The translations under genes and the position numbers were made by a program. A stretch of DNA of 64,000 bases from Actinomycetes bacterium (GTDB lineage Bacteria; Actinomycetota; Acidimicrobiia; Acidimicrobiales; Palsa-688), in contig JAKCDU010000003.1 of the NCBI GenBank assembly GCA_021838445.1, forward strand, positions 1 to 64,000. Reading direction: 5' to 3'. Positions 24,018 through 33,231 of the stretch are shown one piece after another (within the stretch, counting starts at the first letter, position 1; each line of letters starts with the position of its first letter). Under the pieces are notes generated by a model. That model was not told where the DNA came from. It saw only the letters and a list, made by a program, of their open reading frames with translations, and ran no database searches.

Positions 24018-25411
24018 TCGAGCGCCTGGAAGTAACCCCCGGCCCCGGCACGGTCATCCGGTTCGGGCATGTCATGGCGTGGGTATCGCCGGCGGCGTCG
24101 CCCTCGCTGGTCAGCTTCCTCGTCGAGTCGGCCCGCAACCTGGCTTCCTCCCCGGCCGGGGGTGACCAGCTGGCCCAGCACCTGGCCGGGGTCCTCGGCC
24201 AGCGCGACCCCGAACCTCATGTGCCTTTCGTCACGGTCGGGCCGGGGTCGCAGGGGTGGGCGGCCCTGCTGCACGGACCGGTACAGGTGTGGGACGGGGC
24301 CGCCTGGACCACCGCCGAGCCCCGCCCGGGATGGCTGCACACGGTCCTGCTGCCGCGTCCGGGGCTCTCGGTCTCCATGGCCGGGACCCGCATCCCCAAC
24401 ATGTCACCCGACTCGCTGCTCGACCTCGAGGCCGGGGTGGTGCCCGGGGGCGGGTTCGTCATGTTGCCGGCTGCGGCTGCCCCCCAGGATGGCGCTCTGG
24501 AGGCGGCCCCACCCCGCGACGCCGGAACGGCGACCGACGACACCGCCAGCTCCAGCGATAACACCGCCAGCCCCACCGAAGACAGCGGCGCCCCGCCCGA
24601 GGACACCGCCAGCCCGGTGGCCGGCCACGCCTCCGGTGCAGCCGACGAGGGCGGCACCGCTGCGCCACAGACGGAGGGCAGGGGCCAGACCGACCCCGTG
24701 CCCGACGTTTCTGGCGCCCCCGAAGACCGGGCCGGCCCGGGAGCAGCGGGGGCCCCGGGGACGACACCTGGCCCCGCGACCGGGGAGCCCGATCACCGCG
24801 CCGCGGAGCAGGCCCCCCCGGGGGTGCTCAACCTGCGGGACCCGGCGGTGCGCTCCCGGGTGGTCACCTATCCCCCGCTCCCACCGGGGGGGGACGCGCC
24901 CGGACCGACCCCGGGCGCGCCGGTGGTCGCCGGGGTGCCGTGTCGGAGGGGCCACGTCAACCGGCCCGGTATGACCAGGTGCGCCCGCTGCGGGGAGCCC
25001 CTGGCTGTCGACGGCAGCTACCAGGTCAGCGGGACCCGGCCGGCGTTAGGGTGCCTCATAACCGATGAGGGATTGGTCCTCCGCCTCGACTTCGCCTACC
25101 TGATCGGCTCCGATCCGGCCCGGGACCCGACCGTGCGGGGGCGTCTGGCCCGCCCCCTGGTACTCGAGGGCGAGGACGTGGCCGCCACCCATGCCGAGAT
25201 ACGTCTGCACGACTGGGACGTGGTCGTCACCGACAGATCGACCGAGACCGGGACCCACGTGTACCCGCCCGGTGCCACCGCCTGGGATCTGCTTCCGCCG
25301 CACCTGCCCCGGGTGCTGGTACCGGGGACCCACGTGGCCGTGGGTCAGAGGGTGCTGACCTTCGTCAGCCCCTGGGCCGTCACCATCCCCGGGGGCGGCG
25401 ACGGGCGCTGA
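24014..25411 (+). CDS. FHA domain protein with zinc ribbon and disordered linker
   Basis: A 465-residue protein. An N-terminal domain (1-150, MIERLEVTPGPGTVIRFGHVMAW at its start) has no family I recognise. Residues of about 160-300 are an acidic Asp/Thr/Pro/Ala-rich linker. Next is a four-Cys zinc ribbon (CRRGHVNRPGMTRCARCGEPL, with CxxGH and CxxC), then a C-terminal FHA fold (YLIGSDPARDP, ATHAEIRLHDWDVVVTDRST), which binds phosphothreonine. The GSDPARDP loop replaces the usual GR.....I pattern. Coupled by ATGA overlap to the pseudokinase. It resembles scaffold proteins of actinobacterial kinase or secretion systems. Confidence 0.82.
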   Translation: MIERLEVTPGPGTVIRFGHVMAWVSPAASPSLVSFLVESARNLASSPAGGDQLAQHLAGVLGQRDPEPHVPFVTVGPGSQGWAALLHGPVQVWDGAAWTTAEPRPGWLHTVLLPRPGLSVSMAGTRIPNMSPDSLLDLEAGVVPGGGFVMLPAAAAPQDGALEAAPPRDAGTATDDTASSSDNTASPTEDSGAPPEDTASPVAGHASGAADEGGTAAPQTEGRGQTDPVPDVSGAPEDRAGPGAAGAPGTTPGPATGEPDHRAAEQAPPGVLNLRDPAVRSRVVTYPPLPPGGDAPGPTPGAPVVAGVPCRRGHVNRPGMTRCARCGEPLAVDGSYQVSGTRPALGCLITDEGLVLRLDFAYLIGSDPARDPTVRGRLARPLVLEGEDVAATHAEIRLHDWDVVVTDRSTETGTHVYPPGATAWDLLPPHLPRVLVPGTHVAVGQRVLTFVSPWAVTIPGGGDGR

Positions 25412-25437
25412 CCGGCCGGGGCCCTGTCCGCGGGCGG

Positions 25438-25785
25438 TCAGGACACGAGAGACTTGTACTGGGGGCAGTAGTTGTCCGCCGCCGAGGTGATCACCGCGCC
25501 CAGGTCCGATGGTGACAAGGTGTCGGAACCGGCTTCTATGGACAGCCGGTCGGCGACCTCCTGGTAGGAGGCGCGGGCCCGGAAGTCGTCGCAGACGGCA
25601 TGACCCAGGCGGATCAGCTGGGTGTCGCTGCGCAGCGCGCTGATATCGGGGGCGACGCCGATCACCTCGGCGAGATAGGCCTGGTCGGTGGCCGGGTTCG
25701 ACCCCGGCGCGCCCGCCCCACAGGCCCCCAGCGTGGCGGCGAGGAGAGCGGCGACCAGCGCCGGGGCGAGCACGGGTGTCCTCAT
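25438..25785 (-). CDS. DUF732-like lipoprotein
   Basis: A 115-residue exported lipoprotein. The signal peptide ends in a lipobox LGAC (Cys about 22). The mature part has GHAVCDDFRARASYQEVADRL (core GHAVCDDFR) and ends in ADNYCPQYKSLV, with a Cys pair typical of the small DUF732 proteins of mycobacteria. The function of these is not established. Start at the ATG 25785. Confidence 0.75.
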   Translation of the reverse strand: MRTPVLAPALVAALLAATLGACGAGAPGSNPATDQAYLAEVIGVAPDISALRSDTQLIRLGHAVCDDFRARASYQEVADRLSIEAGSDTLSPSDLGAVITSAADNYCPQYKSLVS

Positions 25786-25826
25786 GCTCGTGCCCGGGCC
25801 GTAGTGTGGGAAGGGCTGATGGAACG

Positions 25827-26213
25827 ATGACTGATAGCCCCACACTGTACGAGCGCGTCGGCGGTCGCCCATTCTTCGAGGCGCTGACCGTACGTTTCTA
25901 CGAGACCGTGACCGACGACCCGGTACTCAGCCGGCTCTACCCCTCGGACCCCGAGGAGCTCGAAGCGGCCCGCCGCCACCTCGAGCTGTTCCTGGTGCAG
26001 TACTGGGGCGGCCCCGACGACTACAACCAGACCCGTGGGCACCCGAGGCTGCGGATGCGTCACGCCCCGTTCGCCATCGGCCCCGCCGAACGGGACGCAT
26101 GGGTCGCCGCCATGGGCGACGCGGTCAAGGCTGGGGGCCTCTCCCGGTTGGACGAGATGCAGATGTTGAGCTACCTGACGACGGCAGCCGCTCACCTCGT
26201 CAACCATCCCTGA
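25827..26213 (+). CDS. Truncated haemoglobin, group II (GlbO-like)
   Basis: A 128-residue 2-on-2 globin. It opens with TLYERVGGRPFFEALTVRFYE (core YERVGGRPFF), with Tyr B10 about residue 25. The proximal His is at 79 in RMRHAPFAIG, and the group II Trp G8 is at 97. The YWGGPDDYNQTRGHPRLR block is characteristic of GlbO. These proteins bind O2 and take part in redox or nitrosative-stress reactions in the cytoplasm. Confidence 0.92.
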   Translation: MTDSPTLYERVGGRPFFEALTVRFYETVTDDPVLSRLYPSDPEELEAARRHLELFLVQYWGGPDDYNQTRGHPRLRMRHAPFAIGPAERDAWVAAMGDAVKAGGLSRLDEMQMLSYLTTAAAHLVNHP

Positions 26214-26312
26214 GCCGCCCGGCCACCGCGGCTCCACCAGGGATCCGGGCCCGGGTCGCCCGGCTGGTAGCTTGACGCGGCCCCGAGGAGATCGCCGGGG
26301 CTCCACCCGACG

Positions 26313-26621
26313 ATGATCCCACCATGCCTGCGCGACCCCGCCTCATCGCAACCGGCCCGGCCGATACGATCAGCGCGCCGGCAACACCAGAAGCGGCTGC
26401 TGGCCGTACGGTCGGTCCGCGAGAGCCTGATCTCCCTCGCCGGCCTGGTCGGCACTCCGGCCATCAATCAGGCCGACCCGCCCAACCGGCGCAGCCTGCT
26501 CGGCGCCGCCGCCAACGGGCCAATGTTCAAGGTGGTGCCCACCATCTCGGTGGTGGCGGTGGCTTTCATGGCCATCACGTTGGTGGTCCAGACCCTGCTC
26601 GGGTGGTTCGGGCTTGGCTGA
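26313..26621 (+). CDS. Small membrane protein, unrecognised
   Basis: A 102-residue protein with a basic N-terminus (RPIRSARRQHQKRLLAVRS), a stretch VRESLISLAGLVGTPAIN, and a single C-terminal transmembrane helix (VVPTISVVAVAFMAITLVVQTLL). The true start could be later than the ATG at 26313. Its end overlaps the start of the hydrolase gene by 8 bp, which supports it being translated. Confidence 0.55.
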   Translation: MIPPCLRDPASSQPARPIRSARRQHQKRLLAVRSVRESLISLAGLVGTPAINQADPPNRRSLLGAAANGPMFKVVPTISVVAVAFMAITLVVQTLLGWFGLG

Positions 26622-27429
26622 GCGGTCCGGCCTGTACTGCGAGGTGCGCCCCGGCGGCTCCACGGCGGTGGTCCTGCTCCACGGCCAGCCCGGCACGTCG
26701 GAGGACTGGCAGTGGGTCACGCCTCTGCTCGACGAGCGCTACACGCTGATCCTGCCCGACCGACCGGGCTACGGCCGCAGCGGCGAAGCGGCCACCGGTT
26801 TCGCCGGTAACGCCGCCGCTTTGGTCGATCTGCTGGACCGCCTCGAGGTGGGCAAGGTCCTGGTGGTCGGCTACAGCTGGGCCGGAGGCGCGGCCCTGGC
26901 TCTCGCCGCCGACCACCCCGAACGGGTCTCGGGCCTGGTGCTGGTCTCCTCGGTGGGGCCAGACGAGCCGACGACCTGGGCCGACCGCCTACTGGCCCAA
27001 CCGCTGATCGGCGAGGCCGCCGCCGCGCTCACCATCGGCGGCCCTGGCTGGCTGCTGCGCCGACCGCGGGTGCAGAGCCTGGCCACCAGGCGGTTGAGGG
27101 GCCGACCCATGGACGCGGTGACGGCGCTGGTGCGCCTCAGCCGCGACGGGACGCGGATGTGGCGGTCCTTCGCCGTAGAGCAGCGGGCCCTGATCGGCGA
27201 GCTCCCGGGGCTGGCCCGCGGGCTGGGCGCCATCGGGGTCCCGACGGCGGTGGTCCACGGCCGGGCCGACCACGTCGTGCCCCCCGGGGTCGCCGAACAT
27301 CTCGCCGGGTCCATCCCGGGGGCCACCCTCGAGCTGGTCGCCCGGGTGGGTCACCTGCTGCCCCACGACCGGCCCGAGGAGGTGGCGGCCGCCATCGAGG
27401 CGGTGGCGGCCAGGGCCGGGCGGGCCTGA
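26614..27429 (+). CDS. Alpha/beta hydrolase
   Basis: A 271-residue alpha/beta hydrolase. LLHGQPGTSEDW is the oxyanion HG motif, LPDRPGYGRS follows strand 4, and the nucleophile elbow is GYSWAGG with the catalytic Ser. VVHGRADHVVP supplies the Asp and VGHLLPHDRP the His. The TTG at 26614 starts inside the preceding gene. The substrate cannot be predicted. It converges with ftsX. Confidence 0.88.
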   Translation: MAERSGLYCEVRPGGSTAVVLLHGQPGTSEDWQWVTPLLDERYTLILPDRPGYGRSGEAATGFAGNAAALVDLLDRLEVGKVLVVGYSWAGGAALALAADHPERVSGLVLVSSVGPDEPTTWADRLLAQPLIGEAAAALTIGGPGWLLRRPRVQSLATRRLRGRPMDAVTALVRLSRDGTRMWRSFAVEQRALIGELPGLARGLGAIGVPTAVVHGRADHVVPPGVAEHLAGSIPGATLELVARVGHLLPHDRPEEVAAAIEAVAARAGRA

Positions 27430-27446
27430 GGGGTCCGGGTCGGCGA

Positions 27447-28334
27447 TCAGACGGCGAGGTAGCGGCGCACCGCGAAGGCCGAGCCGAGAGCTCCGACCAC
27501 GACGCCGACACCGAGCAGCACCACCCCGGTGAGTATGGCCTCGACCGGGGAGACGTAGAGCCGGTTGGGCCCGAGGATGGTCGGGTCGGAGGCGAACGAG
27601 GCGATCCAGTTGCGCAGCCCGTAGGTCAGGCCGAAGGCGAGGAGCGCCCCGGTGATCCCGTGGATGAACCCCTCGAGCATGAACGGCACCCGGATGAACC
27701 AGTTGGTCGCCCCCACCAGCTTCATGACCGCCACCTCTCGGCGCCGGGCGAAGATGGCCAGTTGGATGGTGTTCACGATTAGGGCCACGGCGGCGATCAG
27801 GACGCCGATGGCCAGCGCCGCGCCGAGAATCCGCCATCGGTGGAACTGATCGAGGAGGCTTTGGATCTCCTGGGCCGCGTAGGAGACCTTGAGCACGCCC
27901 GGTTGACCCGAGAACTGGTGGCCCAACTCGTTGATGTTCTGGGCCCGGCTGGGCACCACCCGGAACGACGGCGGCATGTCGGCGGCGGTGAGAACCCCGG
28001 TGATGTCGCTGTTGCCGCCGAAGATGGTGCGGAACTCCCGGTAGGCCGCCGCCTTGTCCACGTAGTGGAACTTGGAGACCCCGGGTGTGGTCGAAAGCTC
28101 CTGGCGGATGGCCGCCGTCTGGTTGGGTGAGACGTTCGGGCTGAGGAAGATGGCCATCTCGACGCCGCCCCGCCACTGCACCGACGCCTTGTTGATGGCC
28201 TGGCGCATGATCAGCACCCCGCCGAGGGCCGTCAACGAGACGGCTATGGCGATGATGGCCGCGGCCGTCATCCCGGCGTTGCGGCGCAGATTGCCCCCGG
28301 TCTCCCGGAAGACGTAACTGCTGGACAGGGCCAA
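27447..28334 (-). CDS. ftsX: Cell division protein FtsX
   Basis: A 295-residue permease-like protein with the FtsX layout: a cytoplasmic N-terminus (YVFRETGGNLRRNAGM), TM1 (about 22-45), an extracellular domain of about 120 residues, then three helices (ALAIGVLIAAVALIVNTIQLA; FIHGITGALLAFGLTYGL; ILTGVVLLGVGVVVGALG). With FtsE it couples ATP hydrolysis to activation of peptidoglycan hydrolases at the septum. The TTG at 28334 is 2 bp after the ftsE stop. Confidence 0.95.
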   Translation of the reverse strand: MALSSSYVFRETGGNLRRNAGMTAAAIIAIAVSLTALGGVLIMRQAINKASVQWRGGVEMAIFLSPNVSPNQTAAIRQELSTTPGVSKFHYVDKAAAYREFRTIFGGNSDITGVLTAADMPPSFRVVPSRAQNINELGHQFSGQPGVLKVSYAAQEIQSLLDQFHRWRILGAALAIGVLIAAVALIVNTIQLAIFARRREVAVMKLVGATNWFIRVPFMLEGFIHGITGALLAFGLTYGLRNWIASFASDPTILGPNRLYVSPVEAILTGVVLLGVGVVVGALGSAFAVRRYLAV

Positions 28335-28336
28335 CC

Positions 28337-29023
28337 CTAGGCCCCCATCCCGTACACGCCCCGGGCTTGGTCCCGGATCACCGTGCCGCGGTCGAGCTCG
28401 ATCACCCGGCGCCGCATGGAGTCGACGATGGCATTGTCGTGGGTGGCCATGAGGACGGTGGTGCCGGTCCGGTTGATGCGGTCCAACAGGCGCATGATGC
28501 CCGCGGTGGTCGCCGGGTCGAGGTTCCCGGTGGGCTCGTCGGCGAGCAGGATCAAGGGGCGGTTGACGAAGGCCCGGGCGATGGCGACCCGCTGCTGCTC
28601 TCCACCGGAGAGCTCATGGGGCAGGTTCTGCAGCTTCTTGCCCAGACCCACCAAGTCGAGGATCTGCGGGACCTGGGAGCGCACCACCTGGCGGGGCCGC
28701 CCGATGACCTCGAGGGCGAAAGCCACGTTCTCGTAGACGGTCTTGGTGGGCAGCAGCCGGAAGTCCTGGAAGACGCAGCCGATGTTGCGACGCAGGTAGG
28801 GGACCTTCCAGGACGAGAGCGAACCGACCTCCTTGCCGGCCACCCAGACCTGACCACCGTCGGTCTGCTCCTCCTTGGTCACGAGCCGCAGGAAGGTGGA
28901 CTTACCTGAGCCCGAAGGGCCCACCAGGAACACGAACTCGCCCTTTTGGATGTCCACCGAGACGTCCCGGAGAGCGACAGTCGTACCCTTGTATGACTTG
29001 GTGACGTGGTCGAACTTGATCAT
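28337..29023 (-). CDS. ftsE: Cell division ATP-binding protein FtsE
   Basis: A 228-residue ABC ATPase. Walker A is GPSGSGKST (about 35-43), the Q-loop CVFQDFRLL, the signature LSGGEQQR, Walker [14 protein letters not shown] and the switch His ATHD. FtsE partners FtsX in the divisome. It sits between prfB and ftsX on the minus strand, the common actinobacterial order. Confidence 0.96.
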   Translation of the reverse strand: MIKFDHVTKSYKGTTVALRDVSVDIQKGEFVFLVGPSGSGKSTFLRLVTKEEQTDGGQVWVAGKEVGSLSSWKVPYLRRNIGCVFQDFRLLPTKTVYENVAFALEVIGRPRQVVRSQVPQILDLVGLGKKLQNLPHELSGGEQQRVAIARAFVNRPLILLADEPTGNLDPATTAGIMRLLDRINRTGTTVLMATHDNAIVDSMRRRVIELDRGTVIRDQARGVYGMGA

Positions 29024-29112
29024 GGCGACGATTGAGCCTGTGGCGATTTGACGGACCGGATCACGTTCCCCCTCGCCGACGTTCGGGATTTCACGCTAGC
29101 CGCGGCGAGAGC

Positions 29113-30231
29113 TCAGCTGGGGTCACCTCCGGCACCCGCCCTCCTCCAACGCAGGTAGGCCTCCATGAACGGGTCGAGGTCACCGTCGAGCACGGCCGAC
29201 ACGTTGCCGGTCTCGTGCTCGGTGCGCAGGTCCTTGACCTGCTGGTAGGGGGCGAGCACGTAGGAGCGGATCTGAGACCCCCAGCCGACCAGAGCCTGCT
29301 TGCCGGCCATGGCCGACAGCTCCGCCTCCCGCTCCTGGCGCTGCAGCTCGGCCAGCTTGGACGCCAGGATCTGCATGGCCTTGGCCTTGTTCTGGTGCTG
29401 GGACCGCTCGTTCTGCACGGCTACGACCGTCCCGGTGGGCAGGTGGGTGATCCTGACCGCCGAGTCGGTCACGTTGACGTGCTGACCCCCCGCTCCCGAC
29501 GAGCGGTAGGTGTCGATGCGGAGGTCTTTCTCCTCGATCTCCACCTCGCCGGAGAGGTCCTCGAAGAACGGCACGACGGTCATCGAGGCGAAGCTGGTCT
29601 GGCGGCGGGCCTGGGAGTCGAACGGGGATATCCGCACCAGCCGGTGAACCCCCCGCTCCGAGGCCAGCAGACCCGACGCGTAGCGCCCCCGGACGATGAA
29701 GCTGGCGGAGAGGATGCCGGCCTCCTGGCCTTCGCTCACGTCCTCCACCTCGAACTCGAAGCCCCGCCGTTCGGCCCACCGCTGGTACATGCGGACCATC
29801 ATCTGGGCCCAGTCCTGGGCGTCGGTTCCCCCGTCCTTGGCGTGGACCTCGCACACGGCGTCGTGCTCGTCGTGCTCGCCGGTGAACAGCGAGCGCATCT
29901 CCAGGCGGTCCAGTTCGGACGTCACCCGGGCCAGGCCGGAGCGCAGCTCGGGCTCCACCGACTCGTCGTCCTCCTCGATGGCGAGCTGGTGGAGGGTCTC
30001 GGCGTCGGAGAGGGCCGCCGCCAGGCCGTCCAGCACGTCCAGGTCGCCCTTGACCTGGTTGTACTCGCGGGTGACCCGCTGGCCCAGCTCGGTGTCCTCC
30101 CACAGGTCCGGGCGCGACAGCTCGGACTCGAGGCGGGGGAGGCGGACCCGCAGATCGGCAGCGTTCAGGTACTTCTCGGCCTCGGTGAGTCTCTGGCCGA
30201 GGGCGGCCAGGTCACCGGAGTAGTCACGCAC
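29113..30231 (-). CDS. prfB: Peptide chain release factor 2
   Basis: A 372-residue class I release factor. The stop-codon reading motif SPF at 202-204 marks RF2 (UGA/UAA), and GGQ at 248-250 is the peptidyl-tRNA hydrolysis loop. [19 protein letters not shown] (core DAQDWAQM) is also typical. The GTG at 30231 lies 2 bp after the secA stop and matches the family N-terminus ([11 protein letters not shown]). There is no in-frame UGA near codon 26, so the programmed frameshift control of enterobacterial prfB is absent. Confidence 0.95.
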   Translation of the reverse strand: MRDYSGDLAALGQRLTEAEKYLNAADLRVRLPRLESELSRPDLWEDTELGQRVTREYNQVKGDLDVLDGLAAALSDAETLHQLAIEEDDESVEPELRSGLARVTSELDRLEMRSLFTGEHDEHDAVCEVHAKDGGTDAQDWAQMMVRMYQRWAERRGFEFEVEDVSEGQEAGILSASFIVRGRYASGLLASERGVHRLVRISPFDSQARRQTSFASMTVVPFFEDLSGEVEIEEKDLRIDTYRSSGAGGQHVNVTDSAVRITHLPTGTVVAVQNERSQHQNKAKAMQILASKLAELQRQEREAELSAMAGKQALVGWGSQIRSYVLAPYQQVKDLRTEHETGNVSAVLDGDLDPFMEAYLRWRRAGAGGDPS

Positions 30232-30233
30232 CC

Positions 30234-33032
30234 CTACCGGCCGTGACAGAACTTGAACTTCTTGTCGCTCCCGCACGGGCAGGGATCGTTGCGTCCCACC
30301 CGGTCGAAAGACGAGTCGAGGACCATCGGCCGTTGCCGCGGCGCCTCGTCGATCTGGTTGACCGCGGCCGGCGAACGGGAGTTATCCGTGGAGGTCGGGT
30401 CGGGAGCGAAGATGATCTCCTCGCCGGGAGCCGGGCCGGCGGCCAGGGCCCGCTCGATACCCGAGGTGCCCTGCACGGGGTCGTCGGCCGCCTGGTACTG
30501 GGCGCCGGCCAGCGGCTGCTGGTCGGTCGGGACCTGCTCCAGCACCTGAACCTGGGCGTGCATGACGATCTTGACGTAGTCGTCGTCGATGCTGGCCATC
30601 ATCTGGCCGAACATCTCGTACCCGTCCTTCTGCCAGGCCACCAACGGGTCCTGCTGGCCCATGGCCCGCAGGTTGATGCCCTCCCTGAGGTAGTCCATCT
30701 CCGAGAGGTGCTCGCGCCACTTCTGGTCGATGAGCTGCAGCATGACCTCGCGTTCGAGGGCCCGCATGGTGTCCTCGGGGGACCCTTCGGCGGGGGCCGG
30801 CATGCCCTGCTCGCGCTGCTCGTAGTAGTCGATGGCCTCGGCCGCCAGCAGCTCGTAGATTTCGTTGCTGTCGCGCATGTCGGCCAGACGCTCCTTGGTC
30901 GCCGCAGCCGGGAAGTACTGGCGGGTCTCGGTCAGCAGCCCGTCCAGGTTCCAATCCTCGGAGTCCTCCCCCGAAGGGCAGTTGGCGGTGACGATGCTGT
31001 CGATGGCCGAGCTCAGCACGTCGATGGTGCGGGTCCTCAGGTCCTCTCCTTCGAGGATCTGCTGGCGCCGGGCGTATATCACCTTGCGCTGCTCGTTCAT
31101 CACCTCGTCGTACTTGAGCACGTCCTTGCGGATCTCCGCGTTGCGGGCCTCCACGGTGTTCTGGGCCCGTTCGATGGCCTTGCTGACCATCTTCGAGTCG
31201 ATGGGCACGTCGTCGGGGAGGGTGCGGCTCATCACCCACTGCATGGCCCCGGTGGCGAACAGGCGCATCAGTTCGTCCTCGAGGGACAGGAAGAACCGGC
31301 TCTCGCCGGGGTCACCCTGGCGGCCCGCCCGGCCCCGGAACTGGTTATCAATGCGCCGGGACTCGTGGCGCTCCGATCCGAGCACGTAGAGCCCGCCCAG
31401 CTCGAGGATCCTGGCCCCCTCGGCCTGGCACTCCTCCTCGAACTTGGGCAGCAGTTCCTGGCGCAGAGCCTGGCCGTCGTCGGTGTCGGGATCGAGCCCG
31501 CGGGCCCGGACCTCCTGATCGGTGAGCAGCTCGGGGTTGCCGCCGAGCAGAATGTCCACGCCGCGGCCGGCCATGTTGGTGGCCACCGTCACCGCGTGGA
31601 GACGCCCCGCCTGAGCGACGATCTGGGCCTCCCGGGCGTGCTGCTTGGCGTTGAGCACGGTGTGGGGGATGCCCCGCTTCTCGAGCAGTCGCGACAGCAC
31701 CTCGGACTTCTCCACCGACGCGGTGCCCACCAGCACGGGCTGGCCCAGTTCGTGGCGCTCGATGATGTCGTTGACCACCGCGTCGAACTTGGCCGCTTCA
31801 CTTTTGTAGATGAGGTCCTGCTCGTCGCGCCGGACCATCGGCATGTTGGTCGGGATGGGCACGACCTGCAGGTTGTAGGTGTTGGCGAACTCGGCGGCCT
31901 CGGTCTCGGCTGTGCCGGTCATGCCGGCCAGCTTCTCGTAGAGGCGGAAGTAGTTCTGGAGGGTCACCGTCGCCCAGGTGTGGTTCTCCTCCTTGATCGT
32001 CACCCGCTCCTTGGCTTCGACCGCCTGGTGCAGACCGTCCGACCAGCGGCGACCCTCGAGGATGCGCCCGGTGAACTCGTCGACGATCTTCACCTCGCCG
32101 TCGGCGACGATGTAGTCCTTGTCCCGCCGGTAGAGGTCCTTGGCCTTGAGGGCCTGGGTCAGCTGGTGGACGTAGTTCGACGAGACCAGGTCGTAGAGAT
32201 TGTCTATGCCGAGGGCGCGCTCGACCTTCTCGATACCCGCTTCGGTCGGCGCGACCGTCCTCTTCTCCTCGTCGACCTCGTAGTCGAGGTCCCGGCTGAG
32301 CGATCGGGCCACGCCGGCGAACTGGTAGTAGAGGCGGGCCGACTCAGACGACGGACCGGAGATGATCAACGGGGTGCGGGCCTCGTCGATGAGGATGGAG
32401 TCGACCTCGTCGACGATGGCGTACTTGTGACCCCTCTGCACCATGTGCTCGAGGGCCCGGGCCATGTTGTCCCGGAGGTAGTCGAAGCCGAACTCGGTGT
32501 TGGTGCCGTAGGTGATGTCGCAGTTGTAGGCGTCCTTCTTGGCCTCCCAACCCTCGAGCTCGGGCGACACCCGCCCGACGGTCAACCCGAGGAAGCGGTG
32601 GATCTGGCCCATCGACTCGGCGTCGCGACGGGCCAGGTAGTCGTTGACGGTGACCACGTGGACACCCTCGCCGGCCAGGGCGTTCAGGTACACCGGCAGG
32701 GTGGACACGAGGGTCTTGCCCTCGCCCGTCTTCATCTCGGCGATACCGCCGAGATGGAGCGCCGCGCCGCCCATCAGCTGCACGTCGAAATGGCGCTGGC
32801 CGATGGTCCGCCGGGCCGCCTCGCGAACGGTGGCGAACGCCTCGATGAGCAGGTCGTCGAGCGTCTCGCCCCGCTCGAGGCGCTCCCGGAACCGGACGGT
32901 CTGGGCTGCCAGGTCCTCGTCGGAGAGGGCCTCCATCTCCGGTTCGAGGGCGTTGATATCGGGCACCAGGGCCTTCAGGGCCCGGATCTTGCGCCCTTCG
33001 CCGGCCCGCAGGATCTTGGTGAAAACACTCAT
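30234..33032 (-). CDS. secA: Preprotein translocase ATPase SecA
   Basis: A 932-residue SecA of normal length. Walker A MKTGEGKT is at 100-107, the DEVD box at 208-211. TATNMAGRG-type motif reads [16 protein letters not shown], and [23 protein letters not shown] (core RGRAGRQGD) is motif VI. The C-terminus [16 protein letters not shown] is the zinc/SecB-type CxCx8CH motif. It drives proteins through SecYEG. The ATG at 33032 has GGGAG 8 nt upstream. It heads the secA-prfB-ftsE-ftsX run. Confidence 0.97.
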   Translation of the reverse strand: MSVFTKILRAGEGRKIRALKALVPDINALEPEMEALSDEDLAAQTVRFRERLERGETLDDLLIEAFATVREAARRTIGQRHFDVQLMGGAALHLGGIAEMKTGEGKTLVSTLPVYLNALAGEGVHVVTVNDYLARRDAESMGQIHRFLGLTVGRVSPELEGWEAKKDAYNCDITYGTNTEFGFDYLRDNMARALEHMVQRGHKYAIVDEVDSILIDEARTPLIISGPSSESARLYYQFAGVARSLSRDLDYEVDEEKRTVAPTEAGIEKVERALGIDNLYDLVSSNYVHQLTQALKAKDLYRRDKDYIVADGEVKIVDEFTGRILEGRRWSDGLHQAVEAKERVTIKEENHTWATVTLQNYFRLYEKLAGMTGTAETEAAEFANTYNLQVVPIPTNMPMVRRDEQDLIYKSEAAKFDAVVNDIIERHELGQPVLVGTASVEKSEVLSRLLEKRGIPHTVLNAKQHAREAQIVAQAGRLHAVTVATNMAGRGVDILLGGNPELLTDQEVRARGLDPDTDDGQALRQELLPKFEEECQAEGARILELGGLYVLGSERHESRRIDNQFRGRAGRQGDPGESRFFLSLEDELMRLFATGAMQWVMSRTLPDDVPIDSKMVSKAIERAQNTVEARNAEIRKDVLKYDEVMNEQRKVIYARRQQILEGEDLRTRTIDVLSSAIDSIVTANCPSGEDSEDWNLDGLLTETRQYFPAAATKERLADMRDSNEIYELLAAEAIDYYEQREQGMPAPAEGSPEDTMRALEREVMLQLIDQKWREHLSEMDYLREGINLRAMGQQDPLVAWQKDGYEMFGQMMASIDDDYVKIVMHAQVQVLEQVPTDQQPLAGAQYQAADDPVQGTSGIERALAAGPAPGEEIIFAPDPTSTDNSRSPAAVNQIDEAPRQRPMVLDSSFDRVGRNDPCPCGSDKKFKFCHGR

Positions 33033-33054
33033 GACGGCTCCCGGACGGTTCCTG

Positions 33055-33098
33055 CCTCCTGCCGACCGCTTCGGTCGGACCGCCGGGGGGGCAGGAGG
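33055..33098 (-). promoter_or_regulatory. Nested hairpin in the secA leader
   Basis: A 7-bp stem capped by 3 nt (CCGACCG at 33062-33068 with CGGTCGG at 33072-33078) sits inside a 9-bp outer stem (CCTCCTGCC at 33055-33063 with GGCAGGAGG at 33090-33098). The two overlap at 33062-33063, so they compete in part. It is 23 bp upstream of the secA ATG. The role is unknown. Confidence 0.45.
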
Positions 33099-33231
33099 AA
33101 CTGTGAGATGTCTCTGGGGCCGGACGGGGCGCCAGTGGGGTCGTGGGGCATGGCGGGTCAATGCTACTTCTGACCGACGCCCCCGGCGGCTCGCCCCCGG
33201 GCGGACCCGGGTAGGCTCTGCCGTGGTCCGC

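Noticed and set aside
30160-30231. Programmed frameshift in prfB
   Set aside because: The frame is continuous from the GTG at 30231 with no in-frame UGA at the usual position.
30243-33173. 976-codon open frame antisense to secA
   Set aside because: It mirrors SecA exactly, has no recognisable motifs, and arises from the third-position GC bias of the true gene.
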